Of a DNA stretch of 64,000 bases, positions 29,711 through 38,366 are shown one piece after another. Under the pieces are notes generated by a model, which was not told the DNA's origin, searched no databases, and was given only the letters and a program-made list of their open reading frames with translations. The stretch lies in assembly GCF_011927635.1 (NCBI RefSeq), contig NZ_JAATJB010000004.1, positions 124,001 through 188,000 of the forward strand. Direction: 5' to 3'. The translations under genes and the position numbers were made by a program. How positions within the stretch are numbered: the stretch's first letter is position 1; each line of letters begins with the position of its first letter. The DNA comes from Sphingomonas trueperi (GTDB taxonomy: Bacteria; Pseudomonadota; Alphaproteobacteria; Sphingomonadales; Sphingomonadaceae).

Positions 29711-30781
29711 ATGGCAAAGAGTCGCCCCGTCCGCGGCGCCACGTTCAACGACGCGAGCGCGCGCTTCAATCTCCTCGCCCGCGAGGCGGACGGCGACTGG
29801 CGCGACGCGCAGGCGGTGATTGACGGCGCCCCGCCGCCGCTGCGCACCACGGTGACGGTGGAGACCTCGCGCACGATCATCAGCCGCAACCAGTCGCCCG
29901 ACATCAGCTTCGAGCAGTCGGTGAACCCCTATCGCGGCTGCGAGCATGGCTGCATCTACTGCTTCGCCCGCCCGAGCCACGCCTATCTCGACCTCTCGCC
30001 CGGGCTCGATTTCGAAAGCCGGCTGTTCGTGAAGCCGACCGCACCGGACCTGCTCCGTGCCGAACTCGGCAAGCGCGGCTATATCTGCAAGCCGATCGCC
30101 TTCGGCACCAATACCGATCCCTATCAGCCGATCGAATCGACCTGGCGGATCACCCGCAGCTGCCTCGAACTGCTCGCCGAATGCCGCCACCCGGTGACGA
30201 TCACCACCAAGTCGAACCGGGTGGTGAAGGACCTCGACCTGCTCGCCCCCATGGCGGCGCAGGGGCTGGCAGCGGTGATGCTGTCGGTAACCTCGCTCGA
30301 CCCCAAGATCGCGATGACGGTGGAGCCCCGCGCGCCGCATCCCGAGCGCCGCTTGGCCGCAATCCGAACGCTCACCGATGCCGGCGTGCCGGTGTTCGTC
30401 TCGATGTCGCCGGTGATCCCGCACGTCACCGATCACGAGATGGAGCATATCTTCGAGCGCGCAGCGGAAGCAGGCGCGCGCGGTGCCTTCTTCCTGCCGG
30501 TGCGGCTGCCCTGGGAGGTCGCCCCGCTGTTCCGCGCCTGGCTCGACGCGCATTTCCCCGATCGCGCGGGCAAGGTGATGGCGACGATCCAGTCGATCCG
30601 CGGCGGCAAGGACAATGATCCCGGCTTCTTCACCCGCATGCGCGGCCAGGGTCCCTGGGCGGAGCTGCTCCGCACCCGCTTTACCCGCGCGGTCAAACGC
30701 TACGGGCTGGACGGCGAACGAATGCGGCTCCGCACCGATTTGTTCCGCCCGCCCGCCGGACCGCAGGGAGAGCTGTTCTAG
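29711..30781 (+). CDS. PA0069-family radical SAM protein
   Basis: A 356-residue radical SAM enzyme: the cluster-binding Cys77, Cys81 and Cys84 lie in YRGCEHGCIYCFARPSH, spacing C-x3-C-x2-C. Following blocks KPIAFGTNTDPYQPIE, TITTKSNRVVKDLDLL and VSMSPVIPHVTDHEME mark the PA0069/Rv2578c family, related to spore photoproduct-lyase-like enzymes; its reaction is not known. Its stop overlaps the stop of the converging SGNH-hydrolase gene (CTAG at 30778-30781). Confidence 0.92.
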   Translation: MAKSRPVRGATFNDASARFNLLAREADGDWRDAQAVIDGAPPPLRTTVTVETSRTIISRNQSPDISFEQSVNPYRGCEHGCIYCFARPSHAYLDLSPGLDFESRLFVKPTAPDLLRAELGKRGYICKPIAFGTNTDPYQPIESTWRITRSCLELLAECRHPVTITTKSNRVVKDLDLLAPMAAQGLAAVMLSVTSLDPKIAMTVEPRAPHPERRLAAIRTLTDAGVPVFVSMSPVIPHVTDHEMEHIFERAAEAGARGAFFLPVRLPWEVAPLFRAWLDAHFPDRAGKVMATIQSIRGGKDNDPGFFTRMRGQGPWAELLRTRFTRAVKRYGLDGERMRLRTDLFRPPAGPQGELF

Positions 30782-32001
30782 CGCAGCAGCGCCAGCGGCA
30801 CCGCCTGCGCCATCGCCGCATAGCCCGCGATCGAGGGGTGCAGCCCGTCGCCGCTGTCATAGTCCTTGCGCAGCCGCTTGGGGTCGGCCGGATCGCGCAT
30901 CGCCGCGTCGAAGTCGATCACCGCGTCGAAATTGCCCGGCGTGCGGATCCAGCGGTTGACCGCCTGGCGATCGGCCTCGTTCTGCGCATCGGGATGGTAA
31001 TAGCCCGAGCCCGCATAGGGCATGATCGTCGCGCCGATCGCCCTGATGCCGCGGGCATGCGCGCGCGCGACGATCTGGCGATAGGCGTCGATCATCCGCG
31101 CCACCAACGCCGCGTGCGCCGCTGCCGGCACCGGCGTCTCGCGGGTCAGCGTGCCGAGGTCGTTGACGCCCTCCAGCACGATCAGGTGGGTGACGCCGGG
31201 CTGGCCGATCACGTCATGGTCGAACCGCGCCAGCGCGTTCGGGCCCAGCCCGTCGTTGAGCAGCCGGTTGCCGCCGATCCCGGCGTTGAGCACCGCGACC
31301 TCGCCCATCCCCGGTGCCGACCGCAGCCGGCGCTGGAGCGCATCGGTCCAGCGCGCGTTGGTGTTGGGCTTCACGCCGTACCCGTCGGTGATCGAATCCC
31401 CGAACGCGACGACCGCGCGCGCCTTGGGCGCCACCGCCTCGATGCCGGCGATCTGGAACCAGTGGTCGACCGTCTTGGCGCCCGTCAGATCGGGATCGGC
31501 GCTGTGGTTGCCATGGACGAGATAGGAGGTCGCGCGCGAGCCCGGATGCCCGGTCTGCTGCGCGGGCGGATTGGCGACGTAGAGCGAGATGGCAAGATCG
31601 GTGCCGCCCGCACCCTTGAGGTCCACCGGGTCGCTCCAGTAATCGGCACCCGCCGGAATCGTCACCGCCGTCGCGCCGCCGAAGCGGAGCGGGCGCAGCG
31701 TGGCGGCCTCGATCCTCGGGCTCGCAACATCCACCGCACGGGCGATCGTCGCGCCGTCGATGGTCAGCGGCGCGCTGCCGAAGCGGTTGGTGAAGCGCAC
31801 GCGCAGCCGCGTCGCGGGTCCCTGCAGCCGAACGATCTGGCGCAGCGTCGCATCGGTGAGATCGGCGGCGGGCAAGCCATTTTGCGCATCGAGCGCCAGC
31901 TGCGAGGTCCACCAGGCCGTCGTCCAGCGATCGCCCGGCGCGGCCTGCGCCGTCGCCGCCGCAAGCAGCCCCACCGCGACCCAGCGCAGCATCTTCGCCA
32001 T
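30778..32001 (-). CDS. secreted SGNH/GDSL hydrolase
   Basis: A 407-residue exported hydrolase with signal peptide (AKMLRWVAVGLLAAATAQAA), an N-terminal beta-sandwich-like region, and an SGNH catalytic domain: nucleophile in VVAFGDSITDGYG, oxyanion residues in NAGIGGNRL and EGVNDLG, and the Asp-His pair in DGLHPSIAGYAAMA. Proteins of this layout are carbohydrate or polysaccharide esterases; an acetyl or feruloyl ester substrate is inference. A LacI-type operator-like sequence lies 20-36 bases upstream of the start, consistent with sugar-controlled expression. SD GGAGA precedes ATG 32001. Confidence 0.9.
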   Translation of the reverse strand: MAKMLRWVAVGLLAAATAQAAPGDRWTTAWWTSQLALDAQNGLPAADLTDATLRQIVRLQGPATRLRVRFTNRFGSAPLTIDGATIARAVDVASPRIEAATLRPLRFGGATAVTIPAGADYWSDPVDLKGAGGTDLAISLYVANPPAQQTGHPGSRATSYLVHGNHSADPDLTGAKTVDHWFQIAGIEAVAPKARAVVAFGDSITDGYGVKPNTNARWTDALQRRLRSAPGMGEVAVLNAGIGGNRLLNDGLGPNALARFDHDVIGQPGVTHLIVLEGVNDLGTLTRETPVPAAAHAALVARMIDAYRQIVARAHARGIRAIGATIMPYAGSGYYHPDAQNEADRQAVNRWIRTPGNFDAVIDFDAAMRDPADPKRLRKDYDSGDGLHPSIAGYAAMAQAVPLALLR

Positions 32002-32020
32002 ACACCGTCTCCGTTAACGC

Positions 32021-32037
32021 GTTGATAGCGGTACCAT
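32021..32037. promoter_or_regulatory. LacI-family-type operator candidate
   Basis: GTTGATAGCGGTACCAT is an imperfect palindrome centred on CG, with half-sites like those bound by LacI-family sugar regulators (TTGATAGC / GGTACCA). It lies just upstream of the SGNH-hydrolase gene and within the divergent gap to the M1 peptidase. AGCGGTAC (32027-32034) also recurs inverted at 32072-32079, and GTCTCCG (32007-32013) inverted at 32047-32053. No LacI gene is in the window. Confidence 0.45.
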
Positions 32038-32141
32038 AGTCCGGAGCGGAGACAGGGCAAGCCGTTCCGGCGTACCGCTGTGCTATTGCGGCAATGCAGC
32101 AGCAGACCTAAGCAGTTGGCTTCTTCGACCAAGGAACCTTG

Positions 32142-34754
32142 ATGCGCGCGCTTCTCTTCGCTTCCTCCGCCTTGTTGCTGCCCGTCGCCGCCCTCGCCCA
32201 GACGCCCGCCCAACCCACCGGCAAGCTGCCCGATGCGGCCACGCCGATCGCCTATCGGCTCGATTTCACCATCCTGCCCGAGAAGGATCGCTTCAACGGC
32301 CATACCGAGATCGACATCGACCTGAAGGCGCCGGCGCGGACGATCTGGATGCACGGGCGCGACCTCCACGTCGCCAAGACGATCGCGCGGAGCGGCGGCA
32401 AGTCGGTGACCGCCACCTTCACCCAGAAGAGCGCCACGGGTCTCGCCCAGCTCGACTTCGGCAAGACGCTGCCCGCCGGCCGTGTGACCCTGGTGTTCGA
32501 TTATGACGCCGCGTTCGGCACCGGCACGCAAGGGCTCTACCATGTGAAGGTCGACGACGCCTGGTACAGCTGGACCCAGTTCGAATCGATCGAGGCGCGC
32601 GCTGCCTTCCCGTCCTTCGACCAGCCCGGCTACAAGACGCCGTTCACCGTCTCGATCACCACCAAGCCCGGCTTCACCGCGGTCAGCAACGCACCCGAGG
32701 CGAGCAGCCGCAAGGCGGGCGCGCTGGTCCGCCACCAGTTCGCCCCCACCAAGCCGCTGCCGACCTATCTCATCGCACTCGTCACCGGGCCCTTCGCCAC
32801 CGCCGCCACGATGATCCCGCCGACGCCGCAGCGCAGCACGCCGATGCCGCTAGGCGTGGTCGGCACCAAGCCCAATGCCGGCCAGATGGCCTTCGCGCGC
32901 GACGAATCGGGCAAGATCGTCTCGCTGCTCGAGAAGTATTTCGGCCAGGCCTTCCCCTTCCCCAAGCTCGACCAGATCGGTTCGCCGATCATGCCGGGCG
33001 CGATGGAGAATGCCGGCGCCGACATCTATGGCGACGGCATCCTTTTCCTCGACGAGAAGGCCTCGAGCGAGCGCAAGCAGGCGTTCGGCATGGTCGTCGC
33101 GCACGAGTTGGCGCACCAATGGTTCGGCGATCTCGTCACCCCGGCATGGTGGGACGATATCTGGCTGAACGAGAGCTTCGCGAACTGGATGGGCTATCGC
33201 ATCGGCAATGAGTGGCGCCCGGGCCTCCAGATCGAGCTCAACGCGATCGAGGAAGGCTTCGACGCGATGGACCTCGACGCGCTCGCCGCCGGTCGCCCGA
33301 TCCACCAGCCGATCCCGAACGACGGCGACATCGACGCGGCATTCGACCAGATCACCTATGGCAAGGGCGGCCAGGTCGTCGCGATGATCGCCGCCTATAT
33401 GGGCGACGAAGCCTTCCGCGAGGGCGTTCGGCTGCACATGCAGCGCCACGCCTATGGCAACGCCAGCACCGACCAGTTCTTCACCTCGCTCGCCGATGCC
33501 GCGCATGATCCGCGCGTGCTCGCCTCGCTCAAGAGCTTCGTCGACCAGCAGGGCGTGCCGCTGGTGACGCTGCATCGCGAGGGCGACGCGCTCACCGCCA
33601 CCCAGTCGCGCTACGGCTTCTTCGGCGCCAACCTGCCCGCCGAGCAGTGGATCGTGCCGCTGTGCGTGCGCCAGGGCGAGACCAAGAACTGCACGCTGCT
33701 CGACAAGCCGAGCATGGCCGTCTCCGCCAAGGGCAGCGGCGCGCTGGTGCCCAATGCCGGCGGCTGGGGCTATTATCGCTTCGAGCTCGATCCCGCCGAT
33801 TGGGACGCGCTGATCGCCGCCGCCCCCACCCTGCCCGCGGCCGAGCTGCTCGCCGTGGACGACAGCGTATGGGCGAGCTTCTATGCCGGCCGCAGCCCGA
33901 TCGCCCGGCCGATCGCGCTCACCCGGGCCACCGCCACTAATGCCTCGACCAAGATCGTCTTCGACAATGCGCATCGCCTGCGCGACCTCGAGAAGCGCGG
34001 GCTGATCACCGCCCAGGCGCTGCCGGCCTATCGCAAGCTGTTCGTCGACCTGTACGGCCCGATGCTGACCAAGATCGGCTTCGATCCGACGACGGACGCC
34101 TATGCCAAGGAAGAGGCCGACCAGCGAGAGTTGCGCAAGGATCTGGTGGGCCTGGTCGCGGTCACCGGGCACGACGCGGCGCTCCGCGCCAAGCTGACGA
34201 CCGCGTTCGATGCGTTCGTGGGCGGTGACGACAAGGCACTCGACCCGGCCTGGCGCGGGGTTGCGGCGGGCATCGCGCTCAACGAGCGCGGCGTGCCCTT
34301 CGCGCAGACGCTGCTCGCCCAGAGCGTCGGCAAGCCGGCGCTGTTCCAGGCCCTCGGCCAGGGCGTGACGGCGTCGAACAATCCGGACATCGCGCGCTGG
34401 TTCCTGAACGACTTCCAGGATCCGCGCGTCGATGCCCGCCAGCGGCTGTTCACCGTCGCCGGCTTCCTCCGCTCGCCCTATACTCGCGACCTCGCCAGCG
34501 ACTTCATGATCGCGCATTTCGACGAGTTCGTGAAGAATGGCGGCGGCGGCGGGGTGTTCTCCGGCCGGGCCGCGCAGATGTTCGGCGGGCTGTGCTCGAA
34601 CGCGCAGGCCGATGCGGTCGACGCCAAGCTGCGGCCGACGACCAAGGGCAGCACGCTCAACCTGGATCGCGCGATCGAGACGATCCGCACCTGCGCCCGC
34701 TTCCGCGACGCCAAGGCGGGCGAAGTGAGCGCGGCGATCGCCGCGGGGAAGTAG
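32142..34754 (+). CDS. secreted M1-family aminopeptidase
   Basis: An 870-residue zinc aminopeptidase with signal peptide (RALLFASSALLLPVAALAQ). It has the exopeptidase motif GAMENAG, the zinc site HELAHQWFGD starting near residue 321, and the second zinc-ligand Glu in WLNESFANWMGYR. The C-terminal half is the helical ERAP1-like domain. It releases N-terminal amino acids from peptides, probably in the periplasm. ATG 32142 has AAGGA 7 nt upstream; the preceding in-frame TTG was not used. It is divergent from the SGNH-hydrolase gene. Confidence 0.95.
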   Translation: MRALLFASSALLLPVAALAQTPAQPTGKLPDAATPIAYRLDFTILPEKDRFNGHTEIDIDLKAPARTIWMHGRDLHVAKTIARSGGKSVTATFTQKSATGLAQLDFGKTLPAGRVTLVFDYDAAFGTGTQGLYHVKVDDAWYSWTQFESIEARAAFPSFDQPGYKTPFTVSITTKPGFTAVSNAPEASSRKAGALVRHQFAPTKPLPTYLIALVTGPFATAATMIPPTPQRSTPMPLGVVGTKPNAGQMAFARDESGKIVSLLEKYFGQAFPFPKLDQIGSPIMPGAMENAGADIYGDGILFLDEKASSERKQAFGMVVAHELAHQWFGDLVTPAWWDDIWLNESFANWMGYRIGNEWRPGLQIELNAIEEGFDAMDLDALAAGRPIHQPIPNDGDIDAAFDQITYGKGGQVVAMIAAYMGDEAFREGVRLHMQRHAYGNASTDQFFTSLADAAHDPRVLASLKSFVDQQGVPLVTLHREGDALTATQSRYGFFGANLPAEQWIVPLCVRQGETKNCTLLDKPSMAVSAKGSGALVPNAGGWGYYRFELDPADWDALIAAAPTLPAAELLAVDDSVWASFYAGRSPIARPIALTRATATNASTKIVFDNAHRLRDLEKRGLITAQALPAYRKLFVDLYGPMLTKIGFDPTTDAYAKEEADQRELRKDLVGLVAVTGHDAALRAKLTTAFDAFVGGDDKALDPAWRGVAAGIALNERGVPFAQTLLAQSVGKPALFQALGQGVTASNNPDIARWFLNDFQDPRVDARQRLFTVAGFLRSPYTRDLASDFMIAHFDEFVKNGGGGGVFSGRAAQMFGGLCSNAQADAVDAKLRPTTKGSTLNLDRAIETIRTCARFRDAKAGEVSAAIAAGK

Positions 34755-34867
34755 CCTTGACGTGGTGGGGGTGCCGTCGCGCCTCCACCATCCTTCCGAC
34801 GTAAGCCGGCGAACGCCGTGCGCGTCGCCGACTTGCCAGCGTCATCTTCCGCGCTTAGCGATGGAAG

Positions 34868-36304
34868 ATGACTCAAGCCTCCGATATCGTCGCCGACCTC
34901 GATCGGCTCTATCGCGCCTCGGTCGAACGACTGCAGCAGGCGCTCAACCGCTACATCACCGACGGCACCACGCCCGATCCCGAGACGCGGACCGACGGCA
35001 GCTTCGCCTATCCCGAACTGCGCGTCACCTATCGCGGCGGCGTCAACAAGCCGATCCCGCGCCGCTCGTTCGGCCGGCTGGTCGAGGCGGGCGATTACCG
35101 CATCTCGGTGACGCGCCCGGCGATGTTCGCCGAATATCTGACCGAGCAGCTGACCTTCCTGATCGAGGATTATGACGTCGAGGTGCATGCGGTCACCGGG
35201 CGGCAGGAAATTCCCTTCCCCTATGTGCTGGATCCCAACACGATCCTGAGCCTGGACGACGTCTCGGCGACCGAGCTGGGCCGCCATTTCCCGGCGACCG
35301 AGCTGTCGCATATCGGCGACGAGATCGCCGACGGCATCTGGGTGAGCCAGGACGAGACGCGGCCGCTGGCGCTGTTCGATGCGCTGCGCACCGATTTCTC
35401 GCTGGCGCGGCTCAAGCATTACACCGGCACGCCGGTGGAGCATTTCCAGCAATATATCCTGTTCACCAACTATCACCGCTATGTCGACGAGTTCGTCCGC
35501 TGGGCGTGCGCGCAGCTGGGGCCGGACAGCCGCTTCACCGGCGTGTCGGGTGCGGGCGGGATCGTGATCGAGGATGCGGCGGACGCCGACCGACTGGTAA
35601 GCGACGGCGCATGGCGGCGGCACCAGATGCCCGCCTATCACCTGATGGCCGAGGGCGGCACGGGGATCACGCTGGTCAATATCGGCGTCGGCCCGTCCAA
35701 CGCGAAGACGATCACCGATCACCTCGCGGTCATCCGCCCCGAGGCGTGGCTGATGATCGGCCATTGCGGCGGCCTGCGCCCGAGCCAGCGGATCGGCGAC
35801 TACGTCCTCGCCCATGCCTATCTGCGCGACGACCATATCATGGACGACGTGCTGCCGCCGGAGATCCCGATCCCCGCCATCGCCGAAGTCCAGCAGGCGC
35901 TGGCGCGCGCGGCGGAGACGGTCTCGGGCCAGTCGGGCGACGAGCTCAAGCAGCGCTTACGCACCGGCACGATCGTCACCACCGACGACCGCAACTGGGA
36001 GCTGCGCTATTCGCAATCGGCGCTGCGCTTCTCGCTGAGCCGCGCGGTGGGGGTCGACATGGAGTCGGCGACGCTGGCCGCGCAGGGCTATCGCTTCCGC
36101 GTGCCCTATGGGACGCTGCTTTGCGTCTCGGACAAGCCGCTCCACGGCGAGCTCAAGCTGCCCGGCCAGGCCAACCGCTTCTACGAGCGCGCGATCGCCG
36201 AGCATCTCAAGATCGGCATCGAAGCCTGCGAGGAACTGCGCCGCGAGGGCGCCAAGCTCCATAGCCGAAAGCTGCGCGCCTTCAACGAACCGCCGTTCCG
36301 TTGA
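34868..36304 (+). CDS. amn: AMP nucleosidase
   Basis: Splits AMP into adenine and ribose 5-phosphate, adjusting adenylate levels. The 478-residue protein has the Amn N-terminal domain (VTYRGGVNKPIPRRSFGR, VTRPAMFAEYLTEQL) and a C-terminal phosphorylase fold with LVNIGVGPSNAKTITDHLAV, LMIGHCGGLRPSQRIGDYVLA and the substrate-binding VDMESATLAAQGYRF. Length equals the E. coli enzyme within a few residues. It stands alone, 113 bases after the peptidase gene, followed by a strong hairpin. Confidence 0.96.
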   Translation: MTQASDIVADLDRLYRASVERLQQALNRYITDGTTPDPETRTDGSFAYPELRVTYRGGVNKPIPRRSFGRLVEAGDYRISVTRPAMFAEYLTEQLTFLIEDYDVEVHAVTGRQEIPFPYVLDPNTILSLDDVSATELGRHFPATELSHIGDEIADGIWVSQDETRPLALFDALRTDFSLARLKHYTGTPVEHFQQYILFTNYHRYVDEFVRWACAQLGPDSRFTGVSGAGGIVIEDAADADRLVSDGAWRRHQMPAYHLMAEGGTGITLVNIGVGPSNAKTITDHLAVIRPEAWLMIGHCGGLRPSQRIGDYVLAHAYLRDDHIMDDVLPPEIPIPAIAEVQQALARAAETVSGQSGDELKQRLRTGTIVTTDDRNWELRYSQSALRFSLSRAVGVDMESATLAAQGYRFRVPYGTLLCVSDKPLHGELKLPGQANRFYERAIAEHLKIGIEACEELRREGAKLHSRKLRAFNEPPFR

Positions 36305-36312
36305 GGCGAAGC

Positions 36313-36338
36313 GGTGCCCCGGCTGCCGCCGGGGCACC
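36313..36338. terminator. 10-bp hairpin between convergent amn and GNAT genes
   Basis: GGTGCCCCGG (36313-36322) pairs exactly with CCGGGGCACC (36329-36338) over a 6-base loop. It occupies most of the 39-base gap between the two converging stops, so it probably terminates transcription from both sides. Confidence 0.65.
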
Positions 36339-36343
36339 CTCGA

Positions 36344-36859
36344 TCAGAACACCGTTTCGAGCAGCACCACGCTGGGATCGCCCTCGACCTCGCGGGCGAC
36401 GAAGCCCATCTCGCGCTCCAGCTCGATCGCCAGGTGATTCTCGCGGCTCTCGATCGACTGGAGCCGCTTCACCCCGCGCGCCTTGGCCTCGGCGGTGATA
36501 TAGTTGAGCAGGCTCCAGCCCACGCCCTGCCCCTTGCGATCGGCGCGGATCGAGATCGCGACCTCGGCGGTCTCCAGCGTGTCGTCGCAGGCGAGCATGC
36601 CCGAGCCGACCAGCTGGCCTTCGGGGGTGAACGCAAGGTAGCTCTCGGTCTTGTGGTGATCGACCTCGATCAGCGCCTTGGCCTGGTGCGGCTGGAGCTG
36701 CGGGCTGGCGGTGAAGAAGCGGAAGCGGCGATCCTCGTTCGAGACATGGTCGAAAAAGTCCTTGAGCAGCGCCTCGTCGTCGGGACGTACGGTGCGCACG
36801 TCGATGACGAGCCCGGAGCGGGTCGGCAGCTGGACAGGCTCGGCGTTGGTCGCGGTCAT
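36344..36859 (-). CDS. GNAT-family N-acetyltransferase
   Basis: A 171-residue GNAT protein. The acetyl-CoA-binding motif A region reads ISIRADRKGQGVGWSLLNYI (about 112-131), with the Q/R-x2-G-x-G/A signature as RKGQGVG. The N-terminus VRTVRPDDEALLKDFFDHVS resembles acetyltransferases found fused to CoA-ligase-like proteins or acting on lysines, but the substrate is unknown. ATG 36859 follows GGGAGA with 7-nt spacing; longer in-frame starts lack this. It is divergent from rimO. Confidence 0.88.
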   Translation of the reverse strand: MTATNAEPVQLPTRSGLVIDVRTVRPDDEALLKDFFDHVSNEDRRFRFFTASPQLQPHQAKALIEVDHHKTESYLAFTPEGQLVGSGMLACDDTLETAEVAISIRADRKGQGVGWSLLNYITAEAKARGVKRLQSIESRENHLAIELEREMGFVAREVEGDPSVVLLETVF

Positions 36860-36974
36860 GACGAAATCTCCCGGTGTTAGCTGGCCTGCCCGTATCATGG
36901 CGGGCCGGTTCGGCCATCCGTAAACGCCCGATGGCTGGCAATTTCCGCGAAAAGCCCTATGTGCGCCAACGATC

Positions 36975-38306
36975 ATGGCAACGCGACTCCCCGAAGCCCC
37001 CAAGGTGGGCATGGTGTCGCTCGGCTGTCCCAAGAATCTGGTCGACTCCGAGCGTATCCTCACGAAGCTCCGTTCGGATGGCTATGCGCTGTCGCCGGAC
37101 TATGCCGGCGCGGACGTCGTGCTGGTGAATACCTGCGGCTTCCTCGACAGCGCCAAGGAAGAATCGCTCGAGGCAATCGGCGAGGCGATCGCCGAGAACG
37201 GTCGCGTGATCGTCACCGGCTGCATGGGCAAGGAAGCCGAGGTGATCCGCGCCCGCTTCCCCAATGTGCTCGCGGTCACCGGCGCGCATCAATATGAGGA
37301 AGTGGTCGGCGCGGTGCATGACGCAGCGCCGATGCCGCCCTCGCCCTTCGTCAACCTGGTGCCGGACAGCGGGCTCAAGCTCACCCCGCGCCACTACAGC
37401 TATCTGAAGATCTCGGAAGGCTGCAACCATCGCTGCAGCTTCTGCATCATCCCGTCGCTGCGCGGCGACCTGGTCAGCCGCCGCCCCGACGCGATCCTGC
37501 GCGAGGCCGAGAAGCTCGTTGCGGCCGGCACCAAGGAACTGCTGGTCATCAGCCAGGACACCTCGGCCTACGGGATCGACATCCGCAAGGAGCCGCGCGC
37601 CTGGAAGGGCCGCGAGGTGGTGCCGCACATGACCGACCTCGCCCGCGAGCTCGGCCAGATCGCACCCTGGGTGCGGCTGCACTATGTCTATCCCTACCCC
37701 CATGTCGACCAGGTGATCCCGCTGATGGCGGAGGGGCTGGTGCTCCCCTATCTCGACATCCCGTTCCAGCATGCGGCACCGAACGTGCTGCGCGCGATGA
37801 AGCGCCCGGCCAACGAAGCCAAGGTGCTCGAGCGGCTTCGCGGCTGGCGCGAGATCGCCCCGGACATCACCATCCGCTCGACCTTCGTCGTCGGCTTCCC
37901 CGGCGAGACCGAGGAAGACTTCCAGTATCTGCTCGACTGGCTGGACGAGGCCCAGCTCGACCGCGTCGGCGCGTTCCGCTTCGAGCCGGTCGAAGGCGCC
38001 TCCGCCAATGACCTCCCCGGCGCGGTGCCCGAGGACGTCAAGGAAGAGCGCTACGCCCGGATCATGGAGAAGACCGCTGCGATCAGCGCCGCCAAGCTCC
38101 AGGCCAAGATCGGCCGCCAGCTGGAGGTGATCATCGACGCGGTCGACGAGGACGGCGGCGCCACCGGCCGCAGCCAGGCCGACGCGCCGGAGATCGACGG
38201 CGAAGTCTTCCTGCGCGACGCGGGGCATCTGGGGCAAGGCGACATCGTGAAGGTCCTGATCGAGGACGCCGACGAGCACGACCTCTACGGCGTCCCGATG
38301 GGCTGA
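36975..38306 (+). CDS. rimO: ribosomal protein S12 methylthiotransferase
   Basis: A radical SAM enzyme that adds a methylthio group to an aspartate of ribosomal protein S12. The 443-residue protein has the N-terminal cluster cysteines Cys18 ([11 protein letters not shown]), Cys54 (NTCGFLD) and Cys83 (TGCMGKE), the radical SAM triad Cys150, Cys154, Cys157 in [22 protein letters not shown], and a C-terminal TRAM domain. The LGCPKN-plus-D-S-E start distinguishes it from MiaB. A hairpin between its stop and the next gene contains that gene's ribosome-binding site. Confidence 0.96.
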   Translation: MATRLPEAPKVGMVSLGCPKNLVDSERILTKLRSDGYALSPDYAGADVVLVNTCGFLDSAKEESLEAIGEAIAENGRVIVTGCMGKEAEVIRARFPNVLAVTGAHQYEEVVGAVHDAAPMPPSPFVNLVPDSGLKLTPRHYSYLKISEGCNHRCSFCIIPSLRGDLVSRRPDAILREAEKLVAAGTKELLVISQDTSAYGIDIRKEPRAWKGREVVPHMTDLARELGQIAPWVRLHYVYPYPHVDQVIPLMAEGLVLPYLDIPFQHAAPNVLRAMKRPANEAKVLERLRGWREIAPDITIRSTFVVGFPGETEEDFQYLLDWLDEAQLDRVGAFRFEPVEGASANDLPGAVPEDVKEERYARIMEKTAAISAAKLQAKIGRQLEVIIDAVDEDGGATGRSQADAPEIDGEVFLRDAGHLGQGDIVKVLIEDADEHDLYGVPMG

Positions 38307-38339
38307 TCGTCGTTGGCAGGGTGCGCCGGCAGCGCTAAG

Positions 38340-38362
38340 CCTCCGGGACCATCTCCCGGAGG
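38340..38362 (+). promoter_or_regulatory. hairpin that sequesters the Shine-Dalgarno of the serine-hydrolase gene
   Basis: CCTCCGGGA (38340-38348) is exactly complementary to TCCCGGAGG (38354-38362) around a 5-base loop. The right arm ends in GGAGG (38358-38362), the only good ribosome site, 4 nt before ATG 38367. The fold would bury it, suggesting translational control (thermosensor-like or dependent on an unfolding factor), or simply a terminator for rimO reused as an SD. Confidence 0.6.
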
Positions 38363-38366
38363 CCCG

